Part shown: positions 16,606-25,056 of the stretch, piece after piece
How positions within the stretch are numbered: the stretch's first letter is position 1
Layout of the letters: every line of letters starts with the position of its first letter
Origin: Oryzicola mucosus
GTDB taxonomy: Bacteria > Pseudomonadota > Alphaproteobacteria > Rhizobiales > Rhizobiaceae
DNA length: 64,000 nt
NCBI RefSeq assembly: GCF_014534685.1
Contig: NZ_JACVVX010000004.1
Coordinates: 124,001-188,000 of the forward strand
Reading direction: 5' to 3'
Notes under the pieces: model-generated
Seen by the model: only the letters and a program-made list of their open reading frames with translations
What the model was told of the DNA's origin: nothing
The model's database searches: none
Made by a program: the position numbers and the translations under genes

Positions 16606-17202
16606 TCATTCGTCCATGATGTGCTTCATCCCGGCGCGGAAATAGTCGTAGCCGGTGTAAAGCGTGATTAGGGCTGCGATCCACAGCAGCGTCAGGCCGA
16701 ACTGGGTGGTGTAGGGGAAAATCTTGTCGCCGGCGGGACCGGCCAGCAGGAAGGCGATGGCCACCATCTGGATAGCCGTTTTCCATTTGGCGAGCCGCGT
16801 AACGGGAACGCTGACCTTCAGCGCCGCCAGATATTCCCGCAGGCCGGAGACCAGGATTTCGCGGCAAAGGATGATGATCGCGGCCCACAGGGACCAGCCG
16901 GCAATGCCGCCGCGATGGTCGGTGTCGGCCGCCAGCAGCAGAAGACAGGTCGCCACCAGAAGCTTGTCGGCAATGGGATCGAGCATCTTGCCGATGTTGG
17001 AGGTCTGCTGCCAGGCGCGCGCGAGATAGCCGTCCAGATAATCCGTCAGACTGGCGAGCACGAATACGGCCAAGGCGCTCCAGCGGGCAAAATCGCTGGA
17101 TTGCAAGCGTCCCTCGAAAAAAAAGCACAGGACCACTACAGGCACCGCAAGGATACGCGCATAGGTCAGCATGTTTGGAAGATTGAACGCGCGTCGTGCC
17201 AT
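16606..17202 (-). CDS. pgsA: CDP-diacylglycerol--glycerol-3-phosphate 3-phosphatidyltransferase
   Basis: A 198-residue membrane enzyme that makes phosphatidylglycerol phosphate. It opens MARRAFNLPNMLTYARILAVP, the usual PgsA start, and holds the CDP-alcohol transferase motif DYLDGYLARAWQQTSNIGK followed by MLDPIADK, with all the conserved Asp residues. Four or more membrane helices follow. It heads the pgsA-moaD-moaE run; uvrC lies 102 nt upstream. Confidence 0.95.
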   Translation of the reverse strand: MARRAFNLPNMLTYARILAVPVVVLCFFFEGRLQSSDFARWSALAVFVLASLTDYLDGYLARAWQQTSNIGKMLDPIADKLLVATCLLLLAADTDHRGGIAGWSLWAAIIILCREILVSGLREYLAALKVSVPVTRLAKWKTAIQMVAIAFLLAGPAGDKIFPYTTQFGLTLLWIAALITLYTGYDYFRAGMKHIMDE

Positions 17203-17304
17203 TGTGCAGAACTCTTATTTATCAGTGCTACTGAAATCAGAAGCTTATGTGGGGGGTCAACGCTTAAAAACGATGATCCAATCAAAGTTATAGGGCAGCT
17301 TCCG

Positions 17305-19338
17305 TCACTTTTCGTGAAAGTGGTTGTAAACCAGTTGGGCTATGGATTCCGATATCCCATCCACCGCCTGCAGATCTTCTACCGCCGCGCGGCTCACCGC
17401 CTTTGCCGTGCCAAAGTGCAGAAGCAGCGCGCGCTTGCGCGTCGGGCCGATGCTGGCGATTTCGTCCAGCGGGTTCTTGACCAGTTCCTTCTTGCGCCGC
17501 GCCCTGTGCGTGCCGATGGCAAAGCGGTGCGCTTCATCGCGCAGCCGCTGCACGAAATACAGTACGGGATCGCGCACCGGCAGCGAGAACGATTCACGGC
17601 CCTTGACGAAGAATCGTTCGCGTCCGGCGTCGCGGTCCTGCCCTTTGGCGATGCCGATGGCCACGACCTTATCCTCGACACCGAGCTCCGCCAGCATCTG
17701 CCGTACCACCGACATCTGGCCCTGGCCTCCGTCGATGAGGATAACGTCCGGCCAGGCCGGGAAGGCCCCCGCCTCGTCCTCCCCCGCGCTCTCTTCGCCA
17801 TGGTCCTTGATCAGCCGGGAAAACCGACGCTGCATGACTTCCTTCATCATGCCGAAGTCGTCGCCGGGGGTGATCTCGGTCGAGCGTATGTTGAAATTGC
17901 GGTACTGGTTCTTCACGAAGCCTTCCGGGCCGGCGACGATCATGCAGCCCACCGCATTGGTGCCCATGATGTGGGAGTTGTCGTAGACCTCGATCCGCGT
18001 CGGGGCCTTCTCGAGCCCGAAGGTTTCGGCAAAGCCGGCCAGAAGCCGGGCTTGCGTCGAGGTCTCGGCCAACCGCCGACCTAAAGCCTCGCGCGCATTC
18101 TGCAGCGCGTGGTCGACGAGGTCGCGTTTTTCGCCGCGCTGCGGCACGGTAATGACGACCCTATGGCCGGCTCGGGTGGACAACGCCTCGGCAAGCAATT
18201 GCTGATCTTCCACCGTCTGCGACAGCATGATCGCGCGCGGCGGCGGTTTGTCGTCATAGAACTGCGCCAGGAAGGAGCCGAACACCTCGGCCGGTTCCAT
18301 CGCCGAATCAGCCTTGGGGAAGTAGGCACGATTGCCCCAGTTCTGTCCGGTGCGGAAGAAGAACACCTGGATGCAGGTCTGTCCGCCCTCGGGGTGGATG
18401 GCGAACACATCCGCCTCCTCCACCCCTTGCGGGTTGATGCCCTGGTGGCTCTGGACATGGGAGAGCGCTGCCAGCCGGTCGCGATAGACGGCGGCACGCT
18501 CGAAATCGAGATCTTCCGCGGCATGCTGCATCTGGGTGGAGATTTCAGTCTTCACCTTCTGGCTGCGGCCAGAAAGAAAATCGCGCGCCTCGCCGACGAG
18601 TTCCGCATAGTCGGCATCGGAAACCTCGCCCGTGCAAGGGCCTGCGCATCGCTTGATCTGGTAGAGCAGGCAGGGACGCGTGCGGTTTTCGAAGAACGAA
18701 TCGGTGCAGGTCCTGAGCAGGAATGCCCGCTGCAGCGAATTGATGGTTCTGCCAACCGCGCCGGCGGAGGCGAACGGCCCAAAATAATCGGCCTTCACGC
18801 GTGAGCGCGCGCCGCGATGTTTGTAGATGCCCGGCGATGGATGATCAGCCGTCAGCATGATGTAGGGGAACGACTTGTCGTCGCGCAACAGCACGTTGAA
18901 ACGAGGCCGCAGCCGCTTGATGAGGTTCGCTTCGAGAAGCAGCGCCTCGATCTCGGTTCGGGTGACGACGAACTCCATCGTCGCGGTCTCGCGCACCATG
19001 CGGCCGATGCGGTTGGTGTGAAAACGCCCCTGCGCGTAGTTGGTGACGCGCTTTTTCAGGCTCCTGGCCTTGCCGACATAGAGAACATCGCCGGCCGCAT
19101 TCATCATGCGGTAGACGCCGGGCGCGTTCGGCAGACGCTTGACCAGCGTCTGAATCACCTCGGCACCCACCAGTCCGTCGGCATCGCCGGCATGGCCAGC
19201 CCAATCTATGGCCGTGAAGGCCAGATTGGGTGCATCCGCTGGAGCAGCAGCCTCCAGAGCCTCGTCATCATCCTCGATGTCGACCTCCGGAACGTCGCCT
19301 GGGCCGGTTGGCATGCCATCCTTGGAACGCGGGCTCAT
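17305..19338 (-). CDS. uvrC: Excinuclease ABC subunit C
   Basis: A 677-residue UvrC: an acidic N-terminal extension of about 65 residues not found in E. coli UvrC, then the GIY-YIG nuclease ([20 protein letters not shown]), the Cys-rich [18 protein letters not shown] and [10 protein letters not shown] segment, the UVR motif, the RNase H-like nuclease ([26 protein letters not shown]) and C-terminal HhH motifs ([16 protein letters not shown]). It makes the dual incisions in nucleotide excision repair. Its start overlaps the stop of the upstream SDR by 4 nt. Confidence 0.97.
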   Translation of the reverse strand: MSPRSKDGMPTGPGDVPEVDIEDDDEALEAAAPADAPNLAFTAIDWAGHAGDADGLVGAEVIQTLVKRLPNAPGVYRMMNAAGDVLYVGKARSLKKRVTNYAQGRFHTNRIGRMVRETATMEFVVTRTEIEALLLEANLIKRLRPRFNVLLRDDKSFPYIMLTADHPSPGIYKHRGARSRVKADYFGPFASAGAVGRTINSLQRAFLLRTCTDSFFENRTRPCLLYQIKRCAGPCTGEVSDADYAELVGEARDFLSGRSQKVKTEISTQMQHAAEDLDFERAAVYRDRLAALSHVQSHQGINPQGVEEADVFAIHPEGGQTCIQVFFFRTGQNWGNRAYFPKADSAMEPAEVFGSFLAQFYDDKPPPRAIMLSQTVEDQQLLAEALSTRAGHRVVITVPQRGEKRDLVDHALQNAREALGRRLAETSTQARLLAGFAETFGLEKAPTRIEVYDNSHIMGTNAVGCMIVAGPEGFVKNQYRNFNIRSTEITPGDDFGMMKEVMQRRFSRLIKDHGEESAGEDEAGAFPAWPDVILIDGGQGQMSVVRQMLAELGVEDKVVAIGIAKGQDRDAGRERFFVKGRESFSLPVRDPVLYFVQRLRDEAHRFAIGTHRARRKKELVKNPLDEIASIGPTRKRALLLHFGTAKAVSRAAVEDLQAVDGISESIAQLVYNHFHEK

Positions 19339-20102
19339 TCGATGCCGCCCGTCACGTCAGGCGTTTCCCAGGCAAGATGCTGACCGCCATCCAAGGCGAT
19401 CATCTGCCCGGTCACCGATCGTGTTTCCCAAAGGTAGCGAACCGTTCGGCCAAATTCGGCAAGGTCGGGCCCGCGCCTGAGAAGCACGTTGTCGACTTCC
19501 GCGGCGAATTCGGTCTTGTCCTGGCTGCTGTTGGCCAAGGTCGGTCCCGGCCCAATGGCGTTGACGCGGATGCGCGGCGCCAAAGCCTGCGCCATGGTCT
19601 GGGTCGCCGTCCACAGCGTGGATTTGGACAGTTGATAGGAGAAGTAGCGCGGCGTGGGCTTCCACACCCGCTGGTCGATCATGTTGACCACCAATCCGTC
19701 GCGTCCATCCGGCAGAGCTGCTGCGAATCGGCGCGTCAACAGGGCCGGCGCCTTGACGTGGACTGCGAAATGACGGTCCCATATCTCTGCTTCGAAATCG
19801 GTGACGGAATCGTCCTCGAAGACCGAAGCATTGTTGACCAATACATCCAGCGGCCCAAGCAGCGAGGCCGCGGCCTCGATCAGTCCATCGACCTCACGGG
19901 TGTTCTCCAGATCGGCCTGCACGACGGCCGCGACACCGCCCCTGCCGCGAATTGCCTCCGCAAGCGCGTCCGCATCCTTGCGGGACGCATTGCAATGGAT
20001 AGCCACCGCAAAACCGTTGGCTGCGAGATCCTCGGCAATCGCCCGGCCGATACGGCGGGCTCCGCCGGTGACCAGCGCGGTGCCGGTTTTCGCTTCATTC
20101 AT
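19335..20102 (-). CDS. SDR oxidoreductase resembling pteridine reductase (PTR1/FolM type)
   Basis: A 255-residue Rossmann enzyme. The cofactor motif is TGGARRIG, the TGxxxRxG form of pteridine reductases rather than TGxxxGxG. The active site reads [23 protein letters not shown]: Asp replaces the usual Ser before Tyr-x3-Lys, as in PTR1. NNASVFEDD and NAIGPGPTL are also in keeping. A dihydropteridine/dihydromonapterin reductase is therefore the best guess, not proven. It is translationally coupled to uvrC. Confidence 0.72.
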   Translation of the reverse strand: MNEAKTGTALVTGGARRIGRAIAEDLAANGFAVAIHCNASRKDADALAEAIRGRGGVAAVVQADLENTREVDGLIEAAASLLGPLDVLVNNASVFEDDSVTDFEAEIWDRHFAVHVKAPALLTRRFAAALPDGRDGLVVNMIDQRVWKPTPRYFSYQLSKSTLWTATQTMAQALAPRIRVNAIGPGPTLANSSQDKTEFAAEVDNVLLRRGPDLAEFGRTVRYLWETRSVTGQMIALDGGQHLAWETPDVTGGIE

Positions 20103-20512
20103 GTCAATCCTCGTGAGAGGCCCGCAAGCACTTTTTTTGGCGCGGCGCGGTAACCTCTCTTAAAATGCCTTCACCGATGGGGCAGCATTGTGACGGCTGC
20201 CTTTCGAAAGGCATTCCGACAATGCGATTCCCGTTATTCGATCTCGACATATAGGCCTCGCAAAGCCTTGTACCAAGCAGCCTTTGCTGGTTTGCAACCC
20301 GTCAACTGACAGAAACTGTTGCGGAATCGTCACGTCAAGGTTCGGCCTCATTTGCGCCCGGCAATCACCCAAGTTCAGGTTCGTTTCAGCCGCATTTGCG
20401 CACGACATTCGGAACCAGAGACGCCCATTGCCGTTTATCCCCCCGGACGGGTCGGGGCGCCTCGCCAGAAAAAAGACAGCCAGTGTGTTTGTTGGCTAAG
20501 GAGTAAACAATA
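20103..20512. other. Intergenic region upstream of the Omp25/31-like gene
   Basis: The 410 bases between the divergent SDR and outer-membrane-protein genes show no credible gene; short open frames here lack ribosome sites or family resemblance. A GC-rich stretch (near 20439-20463) and AAGGAGTAAACAATA before the ATG at 20513 suggest a long leader. I found no convincing -35/-10 pair. Confidence 0.5.
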
Positions 20513-21181
20513 ATGACTGCAATTCTCAAGACTGCCCGGCCCTATGCAGCCGCGCTCGGACTGCTCGCCTTGGCCGGTACCGCACCCGCTTTCGCCGCTG
20601 ACGCTATCATGGACGCTCCGCCCGCACCGGCGGTTCCCATGGAAGTTGCTCCGGTTGCCAGCTGGGGTGGTGCTTATGCCGGTGTGAACCTCGGTTACGC
20701 ATTCAACGGCCGTTCACATGACGAGACCGGTAACAACCGGATCGACAGCGATGGGTTCATTGGCGGTGGCTTCGTCGGCTACAATTACGAGATGAACAAC
20801 TTCGTCGTCGGCGTTGAAGGCGACGTGAGCTACAACGGCCGTAAGGGCGACAACGCTGGTCTTGAAGCAAAGACCGGTGTCGATGGCTCGCTGCGTGGCC
20901 GTCTCGGTTACGCCGTCAGCCCGGACATCCTGGTCTACGGTACGGGTGGTCTCGCACTTGAGCGCCTCAAGCTTACCGACAGCATCGGTTCGGACACGAA
21001 CACCATGGTTGGCTACACCGTCGGAGCAGGCACCGATATCAAGCTGACGGAAGCAGTGTTCGGTCGCGTCGAATATCGCTACACGGACTTCGGCAAAGAG
21101 ACGTTCAACACCGGTGGTGGCGACTTCGAGGCCAAGGACCGCGATCACCGCGTGACCTTCGGCGTCGGCATGAAGTTCTGA
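20513..21181 (+). CDS. Outer membrane beta-barrel protein (Omp25/Omp31-like)
   Basis: A 222-residue secreted protein with signal peptide ending GTAPAFA before ADAIMDAPPAPAVPME, then WGGAYAGVNLGYAFNGRS and alternating strands GGGFVGYNYEMNNFVVGVEGD, LRGRLGYAV, MVGYTVGAGTDI and the terminal HRVTFGVGMKF ending in Phe, as expected for BAM substrates. The layout matches the Brucella Omp25/31 and rhizobial RopB family of small 8-stranded porin-like proteins. It has a strong AAGGAG site and its own terminator. Confidence 0.9.
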   Translation: MTAILKTARPYAAALGLLALAGTAPAFAADAIMDAPPAPAVPMEVAPVASWGGAYAGVNLGYAFNGRSHDETGNNRIDSDGFIGGGFVGYNYEMNNFVVGVEGDVSYNGRKGDNAGLEAKTGVDGSLRGRLGYAVSPDILVYGTGGLALERLKLTDSIGSDTNTMVGYTVGAGTDIKLTEAVFGRVEYRYTDFGKETFNTGGGDFEAKDRDHRVTFGVGMKF

Positions 21182-21200
21182 TCCACTCTGGATCGAAAGG

Positions 21201-21232
21201 AAAAGGCCGGGCTTTTCAGCCCGGCCTTTTTT
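21201..21232. terminator. Bidirectional intrinsic terminator
   Basis: AAAAGGCCGGGC, loop TTTTCA, GCCCGGCCTTTTTT between the Omp gene and the convergent GST gene. The A-run on the left and T-run on the right allow function on both strands. Confidence 0.93.
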
Positions 21233-21241
21233 GTTGATTAT

Positions 21242-21847
21242 TCAGGACGTTGCGCGAGGTACGAAGCTGGCCGACTCCGGAAATTTCTCGTCGAACCGCG
21301 CCGCCCAGCGCTTGAGCTTCGTCCTGCCTTTCTCCCATTTTCCGGCAAAACGTATATCGAGATAGCCAATCGCCGCGCGGAGCGCGATATGGCCGGCATG
21401 GATGGACTTGGGAAGCTTCGGAGGATTGGTAGCGAGCACATCGAGCGCCCGCTCAGCCTTCGACCACTGCCTGTCGAGCCATGGCTGGTGGACGATCTCC
21501 GCGGGGCGAAAGCGCTGCTCATAGATGATTGCGATAAGACAGTCGCATAGCCCATCGGCCAACGCCTCCAGCTTTTCGGCCTCCAGTCTCTTTACGGCGT
21601 TGCGCGGAAACAGCTTGTTGCCCGAAACGCGATTGAGATACTGGGTGATGACGCGGCTGTCGAAGACGGCGTCGTCCTCATCTGTCATGAGTACCGGAAT
21701 TTTGCCGAGCGGATTAGCCTCCAACAGCAATGGCGGTTCGGCGTTGGTGTCGACAACGACCGATTCGAAGGCGACGCCAGCGAAGGTCGCCGCCATGCGC
21801 GCCTTGGCGCTATAGGGCGAAGCGCTGGCGTAAAAAATCTGCGGCAT
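21242..21847 (-). CDS. Glutathione S-transferase family protein
   Basis: A 201-residue GST beginning MPQIFYASASPYSAKARMAA, with GSH-binding EANPLGKIPVLMTDEDDAVFDSRVITQYLN and a helical C-terminal domain. The ATG at 21847 is set by a strong AAGGAGATTTC; a longer frame reads back into the RNase T2 gene. The SPYSAKAR motif places Ser at the catalytic position of the bacterial/YfcF-like GSTs. It is last in the minus cluster that begins with pepA. Confidence 0.87.
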   Translation of the reverse strand: MPQIFYASASPYSAKARMAATFAGVAFESVVVDTNAEPPLLLEANPLGKIPVLMTDEDDAVFDSRVITQYLNRVSGNKLFPRNAVKRLEAEKLEALADGLCDCLIAIIYEQRFRPAEIVHQPWLDRQWSKAERALDVLATNPPKLPKSIHAGHIALRAAIGYLDIRFAGKWEKGRTKLKRWAARFDEKFPESASFVPRATS

Positions 21848-21890
21848 GAAATCTCCTTTGAGCGCCCCTGCGACGCCATGAACAAATCTA

Positions 21891-22604
21891 TCAGCGCACA
21901 GGCGGCATGAACACATGCGCGGCGCGGCAGGCGCGTGCGTCGACCTCCGGACAAGCCCTGTAGTCAAGATCCTTGGTCATGCAGATGCGGACTTCGCGCA
22001 GGTACCGCCGATCGCAGGTCACTGCCACCCCGTCGCGCGGCATACCGGGATTGGCCTTGAGGAATGCCGCTTCCGCCGCACCGGGCGATATGGAGATATG
22101 ACGATCCACCCGCTCATACTCCGGCGGGATCGTTATTTTATCCCGCGCCTTTCTCAGCACCCGAAAATAATCGTCCTGCTCAAGCCCCGAGCAGGAACCA
22201 TGCTTGCGCCATTGATGACGGATGAGCCCGGCAGACGGCATGATGTCGTAGAGGCCTCGCAAGACAGCCTGTCCGATATCTCCTTCGACAGTGTCGCAAT
22301 TCTCCGGATAGCCGCGCTCGAACTGCGGCCAGAGCCCATGGACGACAAAGGCGTAAGGCCGACCTCCCTCGCATTGCTGGCGGTTGGCATCCTTGCCTTC
22401 CGCCTCGCAATAGCTGGGCGACCAGGACAGCGACAGCACATAGAAGTCGAAACCGTCGCCTATCGGCACAGCCGAGGAGGTGGCAACATTGGGTTTTTGC
22501 GGCTCGTCCTTGGCTTCCTGCTCAGGTGAACAGCCGGCGGTTAAAAACAGCGCGGCGGCCATCAGGCCGCCGGCTAAAAGCTGTCTCAAACCGGTTCGCC
22601 GCAT
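21891..22604 (-). CDS. Ribonuclease T2 family lipoprotein
   Basis: A 237-residue protein with a lipobox signal (ALFLTAGC, Cys25). CAS1 is YAFVVHGLWPQ with catalytic His89; CAS2 is LIRHQWRKHGSC with His130, Lys134 and His135. The Glu usual in HEWxKHG is Gln131 here. Six or more Cys could form disulfides. RNase T2 enzymes cleave RNA through 2',3'-cyclic phosphates; an envelope-anchored form would scavenge extracellular or periplasmic RNA. It follows the small secreted-protein gene by 11 nt. Confidence 0.88.
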   Translation of the reverse strand: MRRTGLRQLLAGGLMAAALFLTAGCSPEQEAKDEPQKPNVATSSAVPIGDGFDFYVLSLSWSPSYCEAEGKDANRQQCEGGRPYAFVVHGLWPQFERGYPENCDTVEGDIGQAVLRGLYDIMPSAGLIRHQWRKHGSCSGLEQDDYFRVLRKARDKITIPPEYERVDRHISISPGAAEAAFLKANPGMPRDGVAVTCDRRYLREVRICMTKDLDYRACPEVDARACRAAHVFMPPVR

Positions 22605-22615
22605 GGCGCCTTCGG

Positions 22616-23059
22616 TCAGCGCAGGACGCGGCAGCCGCCATTATAGACGAACCAACGATCGAAGCCGGACACACAGAACTCGACATTGTCGCCGATGCTG
22701 GCAAAGCCTTGGCCTTCCTCGACGAGATACCAGACCTGGCGGCCCTGGCCATCGGACAGCAGGGCAGTGGCTGCGCAATAGCGGCGGCCGATAGGCCGAT
22801 CCTCATGCGCGGGCAGATATCGTGTCTCGGAAATGTTCTGGAAACTGTCGATGCCGACCTGCGGCAGGTTCGGCACGTGGCGCACCTGATAGGCAAAACG
22901 CTTGGTGATGAGACTGAGCACGCCTGGATGCGCACAGATACCGGAATCGTAGTAGGCAGGCTGCTGCTGAAAATCGGCTGCCCTGGTGGCCTGTGTCGCC
23001 GCTAGCGGCGTGGCGAGGGCTGCAAGCGCTGCCAGAATTGATTTTGCGACGCGACTCAT
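22616..23059 (-). CDS. Secreted Cys-containing protein, unknown function
   Basis: A 147-residue protein with a signal peptide (MSRVAKSILAALAALATPLA, cleavage near ATRA/ADFQQ). The mature part has four Cys (SGICAHPG, RRYCAATALL, VEFCVSGF, NGGCRVLR) and W/Y-rich strands (GRQVWYLVEEGQGF), suggesting a disulfide-bonded beta fold in the periplasm. The second of two tandem ATGs is 7 nt from GGAG and is preferred. It lies directly upstream of the RNase T2 gene and may be its operon partner. No family recognised. Confidence 0.65.
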   Translation of the reverse strand: MSRVAKSILAALAALATPLAATQATRAADFQQQPAYYDSGICAHPGVLSLITKRFAYQVRHVPNLPQVGIDSFQNISETRYLPAHEDRPIGRRYCAATALLSDGQGRQVWYLVEEGQGFASIGDNVEFCVSGFDRWFVYNGGCRVLR

Positions 23060-23114
23060 CATGCCTCTCCAAAGACCGGTACGGAATTCACTTTGCTGAA
23101 TAGGCGGCGCGCGG

Positions 23115-23975
23115 TCAAGCTGGTGCGGCCTCACCGGCCAGCCATGACACCGTCCATTCCGCGCCCGCTCCCTCCGCCAGCGCCTGTTTGAGGGCGGGGG
23201 CCATCACCGCCAGCTCGTTTTCCAGGGTGAAGGGCGGATTGATAACGATAAGGCCGGTGCCGTCCAGTCGCGGTTCGCTCGACGGCTTCCGGACATGGAA
23301 AGCGAAATCGAGGATTCGCGGAATATCCGCACTCGCAAGCTCGTCACGGAATGCGGCAACGGCCTTTCTGTCCTTGATCGGATACCACAAAACATAGGTC
23401 CCGCCCGGCCAGCGCCGATGCGCCTTGACCACGGCCTCGACGAGGCGGGCAAACTCGCCTTCCTTCTCGAAGGGCGGATCGATCAGCACAAGACCGCGCT
23501 TCTCCTTCGGCGGCAAATGCGCGCCGGGCGCAAGCCAGCCGTCGAGGCGGATGACGCGGACCTGGTAATCGCCTTCGAAAACCTCGCCGAGCCGTTCAGC
23601 ATCCTCGGGGTGAAGCTCGATAGCCGACAGCCTGTCCTGCGGCCTGAGAAGATGGCGCACCACCAGCGGAGAGCCGGGGTAGTGCAACAGTCCGCCGTCT
23701 GCATTCACGGCGCGAACGGCATCCAGATAGGGCTGCAGCAACTCGGCCGCCGCCTTCGGCAGTTTCGCCTCCAGAAGCCTGGCGATGCCGCCTTTCCACT
23801 CGCCCGTCTTGCCGGCTTGTTCCGAAGCCAGATCGTAAAGACCGATGCCGGCATGGGTATCGATCACGCGGAAGGCTTTGTCCTTGAGCTTGAGATACTC
23901 CACGATACGGGCAAGCACAGCATGCTTGACGACATCGGCGAAATTTCCGGCATGGTAGGCATGACGATAGTTCAT
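23115..23975 (-). CDS. rlmJ: 23S rRNA (adenine-2030-N6)-methyltransferase RlmJ
   Basis: A 286-residue methyltransferase starting MNYRHAYHAGNFADVVKHAV, the signature RlmJ N-terminus. It has VIDTHAGIGLYDL (SAM site) and the catalytic GLVLIDPPFEKEGEF, the DPPF motif of N6-adenine methyltransferases. The ATG at 23975 is placed by that signature and overlaps the stop of the upstream gene by 4 nt. Confidence 0.95.
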   Translation of the reverse strand: MNYRHAYHAGNFADVVKHAVLARIVEYLKLKDKAFRVIDTHAGIGLYDLASEQAGKTGEWKGGIARLLEAKLPKAAAELLQPYLDAVRAVNADGGLLHYPGSPLVVRHLLRPQDRLSAIELHPEDAERLGEVFEGDYQVRVIRLDGWLAPGAHLPPKEKRGLVLIDPPFEKEGEFARLVEAVVKAHRRWPGGTYVLWYPIKDRKAVAAFRDELASADIPRILDFAFHVRKPSSEPRLDGTGLIVINPPFTLENELAVMAPALKQALAEGAGAEWTVSWLAGEAAPA

Positions 23976-24589
23976 GCCTGTGGCCCGCCCCTGCCCCAGC
24001 GCGGCTTGGGTGGCGCAGGCGGTGGTGTCTTGTCGCGCCGGCGTCCAATCCTCCAAGCCGCGACGAACCCAAAAAAACCAATTCCCGCCACTGCCAGGCC
24101 CAGGCGACGCGCATCGCCGCGCGCGGTGACGGCCATTGAACGCAGCACCAGATCGACCTCTTGGATGTCGATACCCTCCGCGTCGCCTTCTCCAATGGTA
24201 AAGACATAAGTCCCTGGGGCCTCGTCCTCGATGATCCCGGCTTCGTCACGAAATATTTTGACGGGGTTTTGCGGGCTGGTCTCGCGCGCCGTCGCATCGG
24301 CGAAGCGCAGTTTCTCGGCAAGAACAGTCCGCCCGTCCTGAGCGGCGGTCAGGGTCAGCGTCGTCTGCTGCGCAGGGGCAGCGGGCGGCGTTGGAGCTGT
24401 GACGTCGACCATGACGCGGACCGGAAAATCCTGCCGGCGCAACGTCACCGTGACGGGTTCGAACGCACCGCCAGTGTCATGGACGCGCCAGACACCCAAC
24501 TGCTCGCCGAGAAACCGTTCGGCTGCCCAGGGATAGGCGACACCGACAGCCAGCCCGGCCACGAGGACGACAAGAAAAAACAACCGCAT
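23972..24589 (-). CDS. Two-helix membrane protein with periplasmic domain, unknown
   Basis: A 205-residue protein: an N-terminal helix (MRLFFLVVLVAGLAVGVAYP), a roughly 140-residue beta-rich region with repeated paired-strand character (VTVTLRRQDFPVRVMVDVTA, TTLTLTAAQDGRTVLAEKL, GTYVFTIGEGDAEGIDIQEV), a second helix (LGLAVAGIGFFGFVAAW) and a basic Pro-rich tail (RRRDKTPPPAPPKPRW). The layout suggests an inner-membrane protein with its central domain outside the cytoplasm. I recognise no family. It lies between holC and rlmJ and overlaps rlmJ by 4 nt. Confidence 0.7.
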   Translation of the reverse strand: MRLFFLVVLVAGLAVGVAYPWAAERFLGEQLGVWRVHDTGGAFEPVTVTLRRQDFPVRVMVDVTAPTPPAAPAQQTTLTLTAAQDGRTVLAEKLRFADATARETSPQNPVKIFRDEAGIIEDEAPGTYVFTIGEGDAEGIDIQEVDLVLRSMAVTARGDARRLGLAVAGIGFFGFVAAWRIGRRRDKTPPPAPPKPRWGRGGPQA

Positions 24590-24601
24590 ACATTAGGCCT
24601 T

Positions 24602-25051
24602 CTACGCCTTGCGTTCCCAGCGCCGGTCCGGCGTCTGCTGCCAGTAGGTAACTTCATGCCCCGCAGACTTCATGACCTTCCAATGGCTACGCGCCGCTTC
24701 GAGTTGCATGGCATCGTGACCGTCGAACAAAAAGACGGCTCGCTGGTAGGACATCAAATCGGGCGGCGTCGCTCCATCGACCATAAAGCGGATTTCAGCA
24801 CCGTTCGCATTGTCTTGACCGGTCGTCAGAACGATCGGCTGGTCCTCGGCATGTGGCTCATGTTCCGGTCCGTGGGCGAGAAACGAATCGTCGCGATAGG
24901 TCCAGAGATGGCTGTCGATGGCGTCGCGCCGTTCATCCGAACCGGTCTGCACCACGACTTTCCAGCCGCGCTGCAGGCTGCGCTCCAGCAAGCCGGGAAG
25001 CGCATCCTCCAGCGTCGATTCGGTGAGGTGGTAGAACAGCACTTCGGCCAA
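24602..25051 (-). CDS. holC: DNA polymerase III subunit chi
   Basis: A 149-residue protein beginning (M/L)AEVLFYHLTESTLEDALP, with RGWKVVVQTGSDERRDAIDSHLWTY, the conserved DSHLWTY-type block of HolC, and VFLFDGHD then HWKVMKSAGHEVTYWQQ. Chi links the clamp loader to SSB. The start is a TTG at 25051 with GAGG upstream, 5 nt after the pepA stop; the pepA-holC pair is conserved in proteobacteria. Confidence 0.9.
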   Translation of the reverse strand: MAEVLFYHLTESTLEDALPGLLERSLQRGWKVVVQTGSDERRDAIDSHLWTYRDDSFLAHGPEHEPHAEDQPIVLTTGQDNANGAEIRFMVDGATPPDLMSYQRAVFLFDGHDAMQLEAARSHWKVMKSAGHEVTYWQQTPDRRWERKA

Positions 25052-25056
25052 TAGCC

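Noticed and set aside
20160-20408. An 82-codon minus frame in the Omp upstream region
   Set aside because: No ribosome-binding site, no hydrophobic or domain pattern, and it lies in a likely long leader.
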